Assembly (NCBI GenBank): GCA_965238155.1
Contig: OZ250175.1
Location: forward strand, 1,426,001-1,490,000
Source: BJGV01 sp964196335
Lineage (GTDB): Bacteria; Pseudomonadota; Gammaproteobacteria; Burkholderiales; Nitrosomonadaceae
DNA length: 64,000 nt
Reading direction: 5' to 3'
Shown one piece after another: positions 36,311-44,982 of this stretch. Position numbers and translations under genes: made by a program. Under the pieces are notes generated by a model, which did no database searches, was not told where the DNA came from, and saw nothing but the letters and a program-made list of their open reading frames with translations. Numbering within the stretch: position 1 is the first letter of the stretch; each line of letters opens with the position of its first letter.

Positions 36311-37018
36311 TTAGTGGTCGTAGTCGTCGTGAAGCCGAAGCCATTCCATACCATAAGATAATTTATCTTCGTCACGTCCTTTAGGGGCTATATCAAGGTA
36401 ATGATAAGCTGTCAGGAACATATCAAGGCCACGTTGATAAACGGAATAGGTGTGAAAAATATCGCCATTAGTATCTTTGTAGAAGACACTTGCTCCGGGG
36501 GCCTCGTTACCTGAGAATCCTTTTTTCCTATAGTTATAGTAAACAGTCCCACTATTATTTTCTTCCTGTGTAAAAGTTACGTAATAATCGTGATTAAATT
36601 CAGTTCCAAAGGAAGAGACCCATTTAAAATTCCAACCCATACGTTTTTTAAAGGTTTCAAGAATAGGTAATGGAGCCGTTGAGACTGCGACCAGAGTAAC
36701 GTCGCGATTATTGAGGTGGATAATAGTCGGGTTAAAGTGATCGGCTAAGAAAGAGCAACTTTTACATCCCTCTTTCCAATCTACTCCATACATAAAATGA
36801 TAAACAATTAATTGACTTCGTCCATTAAATAAATCAGAAAGTGATTCCTTTCCATTTGCTCCATCGAATATATAGTTCTTATCAACTCTCTCCCAAGGCA
36901 AACTTTGTCGTTCTTGGGTAAGCTTATCTCGTAATCTAGTAAATTCTTTTTCCTTATCAAGAAACTTTTTACGCGCTTCAATCCATTCCTCATGCGATAC
37001 AACTTTATTTGCTTGCAT
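36311..37018 (-). CDS. DUF899 thioredoxin-fold protein
   Basis: 235 aa. DUF899 features: HEEWIEARKKFLDKEKEFTR, LPWERVDKNYIFDG, FMYGVDWKEGCKSCSFLADH (CxxC redox pair, about residues 82-85 of that segment) and GLDMFLTAYHYLD near the end. Function of the family is unknown; a thiol oxidoreductase is inferred. It is convergent with the SDR gene (31-bp gap). Confidence 0.88.
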   Translation of the reverse strand: MQANKVVSHEEWIEARKKFLDKEKEFTRLRDKLTQERQSLPWERVDKNYIFDGANGKESLSDLFNGRSQLIVYHFMYGVDWKEGCKSCSFLADHFNPTIIHLNNRDVTLVAVSTAPLPILETFKKRMGWNFKWVSSFGTEFNHDYYVTFTQEENNSGTVYYNYRKKGFSGNEAPGASVFYKDTNGDIFHTYSVYQRGLDMFLTAYHYLDIAPKGRDEDKLSYGMEWLRLHDDYDH

Positions 37019-37109
37019 TTCCTACCCCGCTTCTAAATTTCTCAGAAATACCCGACATACTAACCATATTCTGCTACTAGAATAATAAAGTTACAAATTC
37101 CATGGCTTT

Positions 37110-37141
37110 GAATGTCTGCTTTGTGCCAAAAGCGGACATTT
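37110..37141 (-). repeat. 33-bp palindromic repeat, copy 13
   Basis: First copy after the repeat-free block 32.1-37.1 kb; upstream of the DUF899 gene and in its orientation. Confidence 0.88.
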
Positions 37142-37277
37142 GTGGATATGGCTCTATCATGGGGCACTTGTGTAACAATAAAGAGATTACTTGATGTGCC
37201 TATATGTGGCATTCTAAAACTTATTTATAAATGTAAAAACACTGTGTTAAAGAAAGCCAAGAAGAAATCTTTTATTT

Positions 37278-38636
37278 ATGATTAATCTTAACTACAGTCA
37301 CCTTACCACCGATCCTATTCCTAAACTCCTTCTTTCACTTGCTATTCCTTCAAGTGTCGGGTTTTTCTTCAATACGATGTATAACGTAGTTGATGCGTTA
37401 GTTGCCGGCTATCTCTCCACACAGGCACTCGCATCTCTTTCAATCTCATTTCCTATATTTTTTACCCTTATTGCTCTTGGTATGGGTGTTGGTTCCGGAG
37501 CTACTGCACTTATTGCAAATGCATTAGGTAGTAATGATGAGGGTGCTGCGAAACGTTATGCAAAGCAGACGATCAGTTTTGGAGTTCTACTAGGTATAAC
37601 TATCTCTATTATAGGTGTTTTGGTTACACCATCTCTTCTCATGGTCCTTGGCGCCAAAGGGTCATACCTTGCCACCGCAAGTAATTATCTTGTTACCTTC
37701 TTTTGGGGCTCGATCTTCCTCACGATGACCTTTATGTTTAATGCAATACTAAACGCGGTTGGTGATACAAAATCATACCGAAATGTTCTCATAGCCGGTT
37801 TTTTTATCAATAGCTTACTCAGCCCTACGCTCGCCTTTGGCTGGTTTGGTTTTCCCGAATTGAATATCAAAGGTATTGCAATTGCGACAATTGTATCCAA
37901 TGCACTGGGTGCGTTGTATTTATGGTTCAAGGTGCGAGGAACAGGATTAGTTACAAAAGAATCCTGGGGACAATATTTACCTGATATGAAGTCCTGTCTC
38001 GATATTGCAGGGCAAGGATTCCCAGCAAGTCTTTCCATGATGACTATTTCAATTGGTGCATTTATTATCACGTACTTTGTTAGTAGCTTTGGTGAAAGTA
38101 CTGTGGCCGGGTATGGTGTGGGATTACGTATTGAGCAAATTGTTTTGATTCCCGGTATTGGAATTAATATCGCTGTGCTGGCGCTCATTGGTCAAAACAA
38201 TGGTGCAAAAAAATATGATCGTGTTCGGGAAATAATTCAAGTTGCAATTCGTTATTCTTTATACATTGGTACTTTCTCAGCAGTACTTATATTTTTCTGT
38301 TCAAAATACTTGATAGGGATTTTTACTGATGATCAGGCCGTAATTAATTCCGGTATCGGGTATCTTTCAGTAGCAGCTTTTATCACATGGGCTTATGGAA
38401 TACTGTTTGTTACTGATTCAGTTTTTCGTGGTCTTAAGCGCCCGATCTTTCCACTTCTTATGGGTATCTTACGACAAATTGTTTTACCACTTCCTACGAT
38501 CTGGTTTGCCACTACTGTACTCACCTTTGGCATTATAGGAGTCTGGTGGAGTATATTTACAATTGTGTGGATTGCAGCAATTATAGCAATGATCTACGTA
38601 CGAAAAGTTGTCAACAAAGTTTGTGTGGATTGTTAA
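37278..38636 (+). CDS. MATE family efflux transporter
   Basis: 452 aa, twelve hydrophobic segments in two homologous halves (LSLAIPSSVGFFFNTMYNVV in the first, DIAGQGFPASLSMMTISIGA in the second). Na+- or H+-coupled export of cationic compounds or small metabolites. Ends in CVDC. Bounded by palindromes on both sides. Confidence 0.92.
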   Translation: MINLNYSHLTTDPIPKLLLSLAIPSSVGFFFNTMYNVVDALVAGYLSTQALASLSISFPIFFTLIALGMGVGSGATALIANALGSNDEGAAKRYAKQTISFGVLLGITISIIGVLVTPSLLMVLGAKGSYLATASNYLVTFFWGSIFLTMTFMFNAILNAVGDTKSYRNVLIAGFFINSLLSPTLAFGWFGFPELNIKGIAIATIVSNALGALYLWFKVRGTGLVTKESWGQYLPDMKSCLDIAGQGFPASLSMMTISIGAFIITYFVSSFGESTVAGYGVGLRIEQIVLIPGIGINIAVLALIGQNNGAKKYDRVREIIQVAIRYSLYIGTFSAVLIFFCSKYLIGIFTDDQAVINSGIGYLSVAAFITWAYGILFVTDSVFRGLKRPIFPLLMGILRQIVLPLPTIWFATTVLTFGIIGVWWSIFTIVWIAAIIAMIYVRKVVNKVCVDC

Positions 38637-38961
38637 CGGCATACAAACTAAAGTAGTTATCAATACTTAATAATAAGAAATGAGAGGGTTTCCTGAATGT
38701 CTGCTTTGTGCCAAAAGCGGACATTCAACTCTAGTGAATATTTACAAATGAAATATCGCTATAGCTATGCCGTAAGAGATATATTCTTTTAGTTTCATTT
38801 CTACAATTATAGGTACAGATTACAATCCTTTATAACCTGTTGAGAAATAACCTGTATCTAAGATTCTTCCTCTTCCTTTAATAGCTTATATTTATAACTC
38901 ATTGCTTTTAAAGAATTATTTTGTTATATTTAGTAAACTATAGTTCTTAAAGTACATTGCT
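38637..38961. other. A+T-rich intergenic region
   Basis: About 325 bp with one palindrome at 38695-38727; nothing else recognised. The promoter of the DUF2158 gene is presumably within the last 80 bp. Confidence 0.5.
38695..38727 (-). repeat. 33-bp palindromic repeat, copy 14
   Basis: Good copy, GAATGTCTGC arm with GCGGACATTC. Confidence 0.88.
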
Positions 38962-39162
38962 ATGATTATTGGAGAAGGAGACCTTGTTCAGCTCAAAACC
39001 GGTGGACCTGTTATGTATGTAGTGTATTCTGTTGATCCTGATGCGATACATTGCAGCTGGTCTGTGGGAAAAGGCGAACCCGATATGAGTAGTATATTTT
39101 CCTCTCATGATTTAGTAATTAAGGAAAAATATCCGGTACTTCATGTAGAAAGAGATTATTAG
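38962..39162 (+). CDS. DUF2158 (YodC-like) protein
   Basis: 66 aa. GDLVQLKTGGPVMYVVYS then HCSWSVGKGEPDMSSIFSSHDLV-type ending matches the small DUF2158 family (SH3-like fold). Paralogue of the gene at 39514. Together with DUF3892 between them these form a little operon of small soluble proteins. Confidence 0.8.
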   Translation: MIIGEGDLVQLKTGGPVMYVVYSVDPDAIHCSWSVGKGEPDMSSIFSSHDLVIKEKYPVLHVERDY

Positions 39163-39206
39163 TTAAATCAGCCGGATTATTTTATTGTTTATCGGAGAAA
39201 GTCAAT

Positions 39207-39488
39207 ATGTCTGATGTTTTTGAGATTAAATGTATAGATAAAACTAAGTAGTATGATCCGCATAATCGCATTACACGTATTGGTGGTATTAAGGATGGTA
39301 AGCACTGGTCTTTATCGCATGAAGAAGCGATAAAGCGTATTGAATCAGGTAAGAATAAATTCTGGATGGATGTAGGAGGAATATCTTTCTGGATAGTTGT
39401 TTCAATCACTCCTTCCGGCGATAAATATATTAGATCTAATGTAGACAAAGATCACCCGGAAACTCTTCTGACTCTTCCTGAGTGTTAA
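39207..39488 (+). pseudogene. DUF3892-like protein with in-frame stop at codon 15
   Basis: ATG 39207 (after GGAGAAAG) reads MSDVFEIKCIDKTK, then TAG at 39249-39251, then YDPHNRITRIGGIKDG, HWSLSHEEAIKRIESGKN, FWMDVGGISFWIVV and ends TLLTLPEC. Both sides of the stop match the DUF3892 pattern without a gap, so a single nonsense change (for example from CAG or AAG) explains it. Frame, length and start are otherwise normal. Confidence 0.78.
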
Positions 39489-39513
39489 TAATTAATGTAA
39501 GGAAAAGTTAATA

Positions 39514-39681
39514 ATGGCTTTAAAAGTAGGTGATGTAGTAATGCTGAAAAGTGGTGGTCCGCCGATGACGGTCAATTGTAATCAAGATAAAAGCGTTGAC
39601 TGTGTCTGGTTTATGTCCGGGGAACTGAAGAACGGAACTTTTGATAAAGAGAATGTAAAAATTAATAAGAGTATTATGTAG
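39514..39681 (+). CDS. DUF2158 (YodC-like) protein, second copy
   Basis: 55 aa. Start follows TAAGGAAAAG. MALKVGDVVMLKSGGPPMTV, then DCVWFMSGELKNGTFDKENV fits the family closely. Convergent with, and overlapped by, the antisense frame ending at 39520; this gene has the stronger family support. Confidence 0.8.
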   Translation: MALKVGDVVMLKSGGPPMTVNCNQDKSVDCVWFMSGELKNGTFDKENVKINKSIM

Positions 39682-39909
39682 CATTTCAAATAAGTGTAAT
39701 TTTTTGTTATTTGATACCTTTTTTTGCACCGCTTTTATTTTTAATACGATTTCTTTGCGGGTTTCTTCTGTCGATAAGCGGCTTCCATCAGAAAAAAATA
39801 TATCTGTCCATGTTTTACCATTTCCTTCTGCATCAACTATTCGGATAATGTTATCAATGTTTATGTGTGCAGACTTTGTTGTACTCATTATGTTTAGTTC
39901 TATCATCAT
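39520..39909 (-). CDS. Hypothetical protein (129 aa), 3' part antisense to the DUF2158 gene
   Basis: Start ATG at 39907-39909 has a strong AAGGAGAAAG site. Residues 1-65 (HINIDNIIRIVDAEGNGKTW, TEETRKEIVLKIKA) look coding. The last 60 residues lie opposite the DUF2158 gene and are probably not native, so the true C-terminus may have been lost by a frameshift near 39690. No family named. Confidence 0.45.
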   Translation of the reverse strand: MMIELNIMSTTKSAHINIDNIIRIVDAEGNGKTWTDIFFSDGSRLSTEETRKEIVLKIKAVQKKVSNNKKLHLFEMLHNTLINFYILFIKSSVLQFPGHKPDTVNAFILITIDRHRRTTTFQHYYITYF

Positions 39910-40029
39910 TTATCTTTCTCCTTTCTCCATAATTTATCAGATAATTTAACTAGTTAGAGATTTCCCTCTTTTTTAGCTCGTATGTTTTATTTGTTTCATA
40001 AGTCCCGATACCTACCATTTAAATATTTT

Positions 40030-40503
40030 TCATTTGCCCCGCGTAAGTAACCATTCCTCAAAAGCCCGGTTACATAGAACAGCAGGTGATCTCTTGTCTC
40101 TTAACAAGGCAATGGCATCCACTGCCTTCATACCTTCTTCAATTAATGCAAGGGCTGAAACTAATCCGGATCTATTTAAACCAGCCTGACAGTGCACTAA
40201 AGTTATTCCTTGTTGTTTGTATGCATTCACACATCTGGCCAGAGTATATAGCTCCTCTTCATCAGGGATTGATAATTCATCACGGAGATGTGCCTCCGTA
40301 TGTACCTGAAACTTAGCTAGTTCGTATGGCCCCCAAGGATATAAACTTACTATGTATTTGAATTCTTTTGGTGCAAATTTAACCGGACATCCACCCATCC
40401 ATAAATTACCTTCAATATGAGAGAACAATGGAACACTAAACGGAGTGTTTCCGTGTAGAGCAATCCCCTCAATATGATGTGAAACCAAGTCAGCTAGTTT
40501 CAT
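40030..40503 (-). CDS. Dual-specificity protein phosphatase family
   Basis: 157 aa. P-loop VHCQAGLNRSGLVSALALIE (about 103-122) with catalytic Cys and Arg, and NLWMGGCPVKFAP upstream. Bacterial tyrosine/dual-specificity phosphatase; substrate unknown. ATG preferred at 40501-40503. Confidence 0.88.
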   Translation of the reverse strand: MKLADLVSHHIEGIALHGNTPFSVPLFSHIEGNLWMGGCPVKFAPKEFKYIVSLYPWGPYELAKFQVHTEAHLRDELSIPDEEELYTLARCVNAYKQQGITLVHCQAGLNRSGLVSALALIEEGMKAVDAIALLRDKRSPAVLCNRAFEEWLLTRGK

Positions 40504-40658
40504 TACTTTCCTTCAACATATTTATTTAACCAAGATACTACTTTCAGACAGCCTCTATCTGCCGCACTTAAGTACGGATCGTGTGTAAGGCAAAAACGGG
40601 CACCAACATGATTATTGGTCTGCACTCTTATCCTGTCTTTCTCTCAACAGCCTCCCGG

Positions 40659-41238
40659 TTATCTTTCCGGAAGCTCATGGATTTTGAGGATGAATGGTTC
40701 ACCCACCAGGTACTTATCACCCATTTTCCAAAAGTACACAACCTTGCCGTAGGTCTCGCTAATTGCAGGTAAAAGTTTGGAAGCTTCATCGGCTGTTAGA
40801 TCCGGTAGGGTCGCCCTGGCGCGAGACAGTTCAGTCTTGTGATAGTGCCAGGATTTCTTCTCGTTCTCGGAAAGCTCCGCATACTGCTTTGCTGTAATGA
40901 TATATTCAAACCCCATGGGTTTATTATAGTCTTTCATACCTGAGTGAAACATCAAACAGGTAAACGTCCCGTCATCATAGGCCTTGCAGTGATGATGGGC
41001 TATGATGTCTAATTTGGACAGCTCAGCTTCACTATTTCCCTCAGGACGGAGATGCCGGATAGCCTGGATATGAAGGTCATTAAAGCCCAGGTGGTTAGGG
41101 TATTCTTTTTGTCTGGGGTTGAACGTCTCATTATAGCAGCCTGGGTTCATCGGTAATTGATTCAGCACTAAATACCGTTCCAGTCACAAGTGACAAAATT
41201 ATCGCTGCTAAAGCCGATAGTTTTGCTATCTTTCCCAT
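40659..41238 (-). pseudogene. Secreted DUF1264 (OBAP-like) protein, frameshifted
   Basis: The ATG at 41236-41238, after AAAGGAAAAG, starts a signal peptide (AKLSALAAIILSLVTGTVFS) that ends in TDEPRLL. The body is in the next frame: NPGCYNETFNPRQKEYP, LGFNDLHIQAIRHLRPEGN, KLDIIAHHHCKAYDDG and YGKVVYFWK, which is DUF1264. Removing one base (or adding two) between about 41140 and 41170 joins them. The body frame alone could start at GTG 41166-41168, but it would then lack the export signal. Confidence 0.78.
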
Positions 41239-41303
41239 ATTTCTTTTCCTTTACGATTGATAGTGTAGCCTGCATCTTACTAGATCTCCTGGGATAGACT
41301 TTC

Positions 41304-41337
41304 TGACTGTCCGATTTGTTCCAAAAGCGGACAGTCA
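41304..41337 (-). repeat. 33-bp palindromic repeat, copy 15
   Basis: Variant with GACTGTCCGATTTG and AAGCGGACAGTC arms; overlaps the 3' end of the 102-aa gene. Confidence 0.82.
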
Positions 41338-41643
41338 TTTTTTTCGAGCAAAAAAAGCTCCAACTAGTGCCGAGACTTTACTGCTGCTACTTCTCTCCTT
41401 ATACTTTTTCGTTTGATTTGAATCTGTGTTACTTGGTTGATACTTTTCTACGACGTGTAATAATTCCAAGTCCAGCCTGCCAGTTTCCTCTAGAATCAGT
41501 CTAATTTCGGTCTTCGGTGAGCGACAAATAGTTTGATATTCCTTCGCGAAGGGGAGCCACACATGATCATGTTGGCAAAATTTAGAGCTAAAGTACCGTG
41601 CTGCATACGGAATTCCTGACAACTCATCACTTAGCATCGGCAC
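41335..41643 (-). CDS. Hypothetical protein (102 aa) at the end of the inositol operon
   Basis: Start ATG overlaps the last 17 bp of the fusion gene, and a second Met follows three codons in. The sequence PYAARYFSSKFCQHDHVWLP is unremarkable; the end (SSSSKVSALVGAFFARKK) is basic and its stop lies in a palindrome. Its A+T-rich codon use matches the host, not the operon, so it may be a remnant that predates the insertion. Confidence 0.45.
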   Translation of the reverse strand: MPMLSDELSGIPYAARYFSSKFCQHDHVWLPFAKEYQTICRSPKTEIRLILEETGRLDLELLHVVEKYQPSNTDSNQTKKYKERSSSSKVSALVGAFFARKK

Positions 41644-42988
41644 GGGCGCAAATGACGATTCGCCGGATCACTTCTACATTCATCACCAAAGCAACGATAC
41701 CCAGTGTAGCCAGGGGTTGATTCAAGACGGCGCCGAGGAAGATGACAAATACCCGCACGTCTCGGCCCAGCCGAAAGTACGAGGCGCCTTGCAGCTTTTG
41801 TGCTATCAACCCATCATACTTGTCCGCCGTATAACTATTCAGGAACGACCCCACAATCGCCGCGAACCCCAACACGACGGATAGGTTCGTACCGGTTACA
41901 GCGAATTCGTGCCACATCAGGCCGAACAATAAAACTGCGTCGGCATACCGGTCGAGAACCGCGTCGAACCAGGCGCCAAACGCGCTTTTCATATACTTCA
42001 ACCGGGCGATTTCGCCATCGCAACCATCGACGATCGAGGCTAGTTGGGCTATCGCGCCACCAGCGACTAGAGCAGGATAGCCGCTCACAGCCATCAATCC
42101 TGCGGCAACACACGACAGCATCCACGAGAGCAGAGAGATTTGGTTGGGTGTCACTGTTGTGTGCACCAGATAGCGACTGAGCCACCGGGAAACCGGCCGG
42201 TTAAGATGCCGTGCCACCGGCCCGTCCCGGGTTTTACGGCCTTGGTCGTGCATTAACCGCCGTTCGGCTTCAAGCAATGCATCGGGTGTGTCAACGTCAA
42301 GCCATAACAGCCCCGTTACATCGACTATTCTCGCTCGGCCCTCATGTGCCAGATTTCGTAGCCCATCGGAAAGCCCATGTTTATTGCTTGCCGCTGCGCG
42401 TTCGAGACCCTCAAACAGGCCGGACGTGCAAAGCATGACCCCGGTGTCGCCGGCGTCCCAATTGTCGAGCGTCTTCTCGATTGCCTGAATGTGTCCATCA
42501 TCCATCTTGACCCGGGTGACGTCATCGAGATCGAAAATGGTGTCTTTGTCGCGATCCACGGCAAGGACCATTTCTCCTGGCGCAGGCGGGTCGTTAGCCA
42601 GGGCCCACGCAATCTTAGGATCGAAAAGGTGATCGATCATGACCAGGAAGAAAGGCATCTCGCCTGTACGACCCTCGGCAGCCAGAGCACTGGCGCCGTT
42701 GCCTCGCTCCCAGCCTTCGGCGTCAACGAAGTCAATCATGACGCCGCGCCGCCGAGCGATATCGGAAAAGTGACCTTTGACCGTTTCGGCTTCATAACCG
42801 AGGGTGACGAGGATGCGGCGGATACCAGTATTCATCAATGTGCAAACGACCCGTTCCGCGAGGGTCAATCCGAGCACCTTGATCAGGGGTTTTGGTGTCT
42901 TGGTTTGTGGTTGAAGCCGCGATCCCAATCCGGCGGCCAAGATCAGCGCCATATCCGGTGTCGTATTGGTCAGATCAGTGTTGTTCAT
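41627..42988 (-). CDS. Bifunctional inositol-1-phosphate cytidylyltransferase / CDP-alcohol phosphotransferase
   Basis: 453 aa fusion. Residues 12-240 are a sugar-nucleotidyltransferase domain: LAAGLGSRLQPQTKTPKPL (18-36), VMIDHLFD (116-123). Residues about 255-450 are a membrane CDP-alcohol phosphatidyltransferase with the full signature DGCDGEIAR (321-329), then G8 spacing, GAWFDAVLDRYAD. This architecture is that of IPCT/DIPPS enzymes, which make CDP-inositol and condense it with inositol phosphate to di-myo-inositol-phosphate-phosphate. A phosphatidylinositol-type product cannot be ruled out. Notably G+C rich; overlaps the next upstream gene by 14 bp. Confidence 0.85.
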   Translation of the reverse strand: MNNTDLTNTTPDMALILAAGLGSRLQPQTKTPKPLIKVLGLTLAERVVCTLMNTGIRRILVTLGYEAETVKGHFSDIARRRGVMIDFVDAEGWERGNGASALAAEGRTGEMPFFLVMIDHLFDPKIAWALANDPPAPGEMVLAVDRDKDTIFDLDDVTRVKMDDGHIQAIEKTLDNWDAGDTGVMLCTSGLFEGLERAAASNKHGLSDGLRNLAHEGRARIVDVTGLLWLDVDTPDALLEAERRLMHDQGRKTRDGPVARHLNRPVSRWLSRYLVHTTVTPNQISLLSWMLSCVAAGLMAVSGYPALVAGGAIAQLASIVDGCDGEIARLKYMKSAFGAWFDAVLDRYADAVLLFGLMWHEFAVTGTNLSVVLGFAAIVGSFLNSYTADKYDGLIAQKLQGASYFRLGRDVRVFVIFLGAVLNQPLATLGIVALVMNVEVIRRIVICARADAK

Positions 42989-43853
42989 TACCCAAAACTT
43001 TCACGATTTCATCGCACAGTTTCCGGTTTGACGCCGCGACCAGACTAACGCGATGAGTCAGGCTTTCCGACGCTGCAAGGGGTGCACCATCTAGGCCTGC
43101 AACCCAGCCGCCCGCCTCGATGACCAATCGTGCGGCAGCAAGATAGCTTTCCGCAGTCAGAATGCCACGCACGTCAACATGGGCGTCGGTAGCACCCTCG
43201 ACGATCAGAGAGAGAGCTCGAGATGCGCAACCGTAGCAACGCACGCCTCTGGCCGTAGCCATCAGGCGCGCAAGGCCCGGTGAAGGAGAATAATGATTGA
43301 GCTCAACCGAAATCATGGCCTCACTAATGTTGCGCACCTGCGAGGTTTCAAGCCGGTCGTTCCCGCGCCAAACGCCGGAGTTCTTGATGGCTATCAGTGG
43401 TGTGCTCTGCTCAAGCGGTCCGACCAGGGCCGCTTCGACCCAATCGAGATGAAGAGGGGCGTCGGCCGGCAGCACGGCACAGGACACGCATGACAACGGT
43501 AGCCCGCTCGCCCAGTTGTCGGATCCATCTACCGGATCAAGGACGAGACGGTGTCGAGGCGTGCCAGAACCGATTTTCCGGCGCTCACTTTCTTCTGAAT
43601 CGACGACGAGCGACAGCTTGAACTTTTCAAGGACAGCCAAAGCCGCGTCGTTGGCGGCCAGGTCAAAGCGTTTGACACCATCGCCCTTCGCATTCTTGAA
43701 TCCAGTTCCCGCACGGTCAGCTTTCGCAACCGCGCTCCACACTTGGTGGTAGAGCATGAGTAACCGCTCCGTCCAGGGCTGCCCTCCTACGTTCCGGGAT
43801 GTGCTTCCTCCGTCCAGGCCATTGTTGGCAATCTGATAGTTGGATTTATTCAC
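42975..43853 (-). CDS. Inositol monophosphatase-family protein
   Basis: 292 aa. Motif 1 acidic VVDSEESE (83-90) and motif 2 LDPVDGSDNWASGLP (105-119) supply the metal site; DAHVDVRG (223-230) follows. The usual third motif WDxAA reads ESYLAAARLVIEAGG (235-249), so the canonical third metal Asp is replaced by Ser236. It may be the inositol-1-phosphatase or the phosphatase that removes one phosphate from the DIPP product. G+C rich like its neighbours. Confidence 0.85.
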   Translation of the reverse strand: MNKSNYQIANNGLDGGSTSRNVGGQPWTERLLMLYHQVWSAVAKADRAGTGFKNAKGDGVKRFDLAANDAALAVLEKFKLSLVVDSEESERRKIGSGTPRHRLVLDPVDGSDNWASGLPLSCVSCAVLPADAPLHLDWVEAALVGPLEQSTPLIAIKNSGVWRGNDRLETSQVRNISEAMISVELNHYSPSPGLARLMATARGVRCYGCASRALSLIVEGATDAHVDVRGILTAESYLAAARLVIEAGGWVAGLDGAPLAASESLTHRVSLVAASNRKLCDEIVKVLGNEQH

Positions 43854-44982
43854 AAGGGGTTGTTCGAACGGCTTTCATACTAGCATCCTCGACACCATCA
43901 TTCCCCTGGATAAATGCATCTGTCTGTTCACAGGCAAGAGAATCCCGCATTTGCTTGGGCGGACTCTTCATGTAATAGGCGGAGGCCGCCTCCAACGGAC
44001 CGCCAATGCTGCGCTCTAACCCCAACTTGGCGCAACGGATCGCATTGATGACTACGCCCGCGCTGTTGGGGGAGTCCTGGACCGACATTCTGAGTTCGAG
44101 TTCCAATGGTACGTCTCCGAAGCCGCGACCTTCCATCCGAATGAAGGCGATCTTGTTGTCATCCTGCCACGGCACGTAATCAGATGGCCCGATATGGATG
44201 TTTTTTGAATCCAACCGCTCGTCCAACTGAGATTGCACAGATTCCGTCTTGGAAACCTTTTTTGACTTCAGGCGGTCGAGGGCCTTCATGTTGAGAAAGT
44301 CGGTGTTGCCACCCGTATTCAACTGGTAGGTCCGGTCAAGATCTACACCCCTGTCCCCAAATAGACGCGTGAGAGTTCGGTGAACAATGGTGGCACCAAC
44401 CTGGCTTTTGATGTCGTCTCCGACGATGGGAAGGCCGGCGTCACGGAATTTTCTAGCCCAGGCGACGTCGGAAGCAATAAACACCGGAACACAGTTGACC
44501 ATTGCCACACCGGCCTCGAGGCAAGCGCTGGCATAGTGGCGAACCGCTGCTTCCGAACCAACTGGCATGTAGCAGACCAGAACCTCGGTCTTGGTATTGT
44601 TTAGGATTTGGACGATATCGACTGACTCCTCATCAGAGGGACGGAAAGCCTCATCATCTGGATAGTCGGCCATGTGCGGCGCCACACCGTCAAGAACCGG
44701 CCCCATTTGCACGACGATGTCGGATACCGGCAGGGCAGTTTGGAAAATCGTGGCGCAGTTAGGTTTGGCGAAAATCGCTTCTTCTACGCGCTTGCCCACC
44801 TTGCGCCGATCAATATCGAAAGCGGCCACAATTTCAATGTCGCTCGGCCCCCAATCACCGATCCGGACATGCATAAGACCGGCAGATGCTTCCTCGTTTC
44901 GTCCCTTGTAATATTCCAGTCCCTGTACAAGGGAGCTCGCGCAGTTGCCAACCCCGGCGATAGCCAATCTAATTTTCCTCAT
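43846..44982 (-). CDS. ino1: Myo-inositol-1-phosphate synthase, actinobacterial/archaeal type
   Basis: 378 aa. Converts glucose-6-phosphate to inositol-phosphate with NAD. NAD loop IAGVGNCASSLVQGLEYYKG (8-27); GDDIKSQVGATIVHR (about 198-212) and YQLNTGGNTDFLNM (about 227-240) are signature segments with the catalytic lysine region. First gene of the operon and coupled to the phosphatase gene (8-bp overlap). Together the three genes go from glucose-6-P to an inositol diester. Strong codon and composition difference from both sides. Confidence 0.92.
   Translation of the reverse strand: MRKIRLAIAGVGNCASSLVQGLEYYKGRNEEASAGLMHVRIGDWGPSDIEIVAAFDIDRRKVGKRVEEAIFAKPNCATIFQTALPVSDIVVQMGPVLDGVAPHMADYPDDEAFRPSDEESVDIVQILNNTKTEVLVCYMPVGSEAAVRHYASACLEAGVAMVNCVPVFIASDVAWARKFRDAGLPIVGDDIKSQVGATIVHRTLTRLFGDRGVDLDRTYQLNTGGNTDFLNMKALDRLKSKKVSKTESVQSQLDERLDSKNIHIGPSDYVPWQDDNKIAFIRMEGRGFGDVPLELELRMSVQDSPNSAGVVINAIRCAKLGLERSIGGPLEAASAYYMKSPPKQMRDSLACEQTDAFIQGNDGVEDASMKAVRTTPCE

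Noticed and set aside
40553..40575. CAGACAGCCTCT motif shared with the pilin upstream region (28689)
   Set aside because: Only about 12 bases match at two places; too little to call a repeat family.
41800..43048. Several long plus-strand frames opposite the inositol operon
   Set aside because: High G+C content lengthens antisense frames; the minus-strand proteins have clear family motifs.
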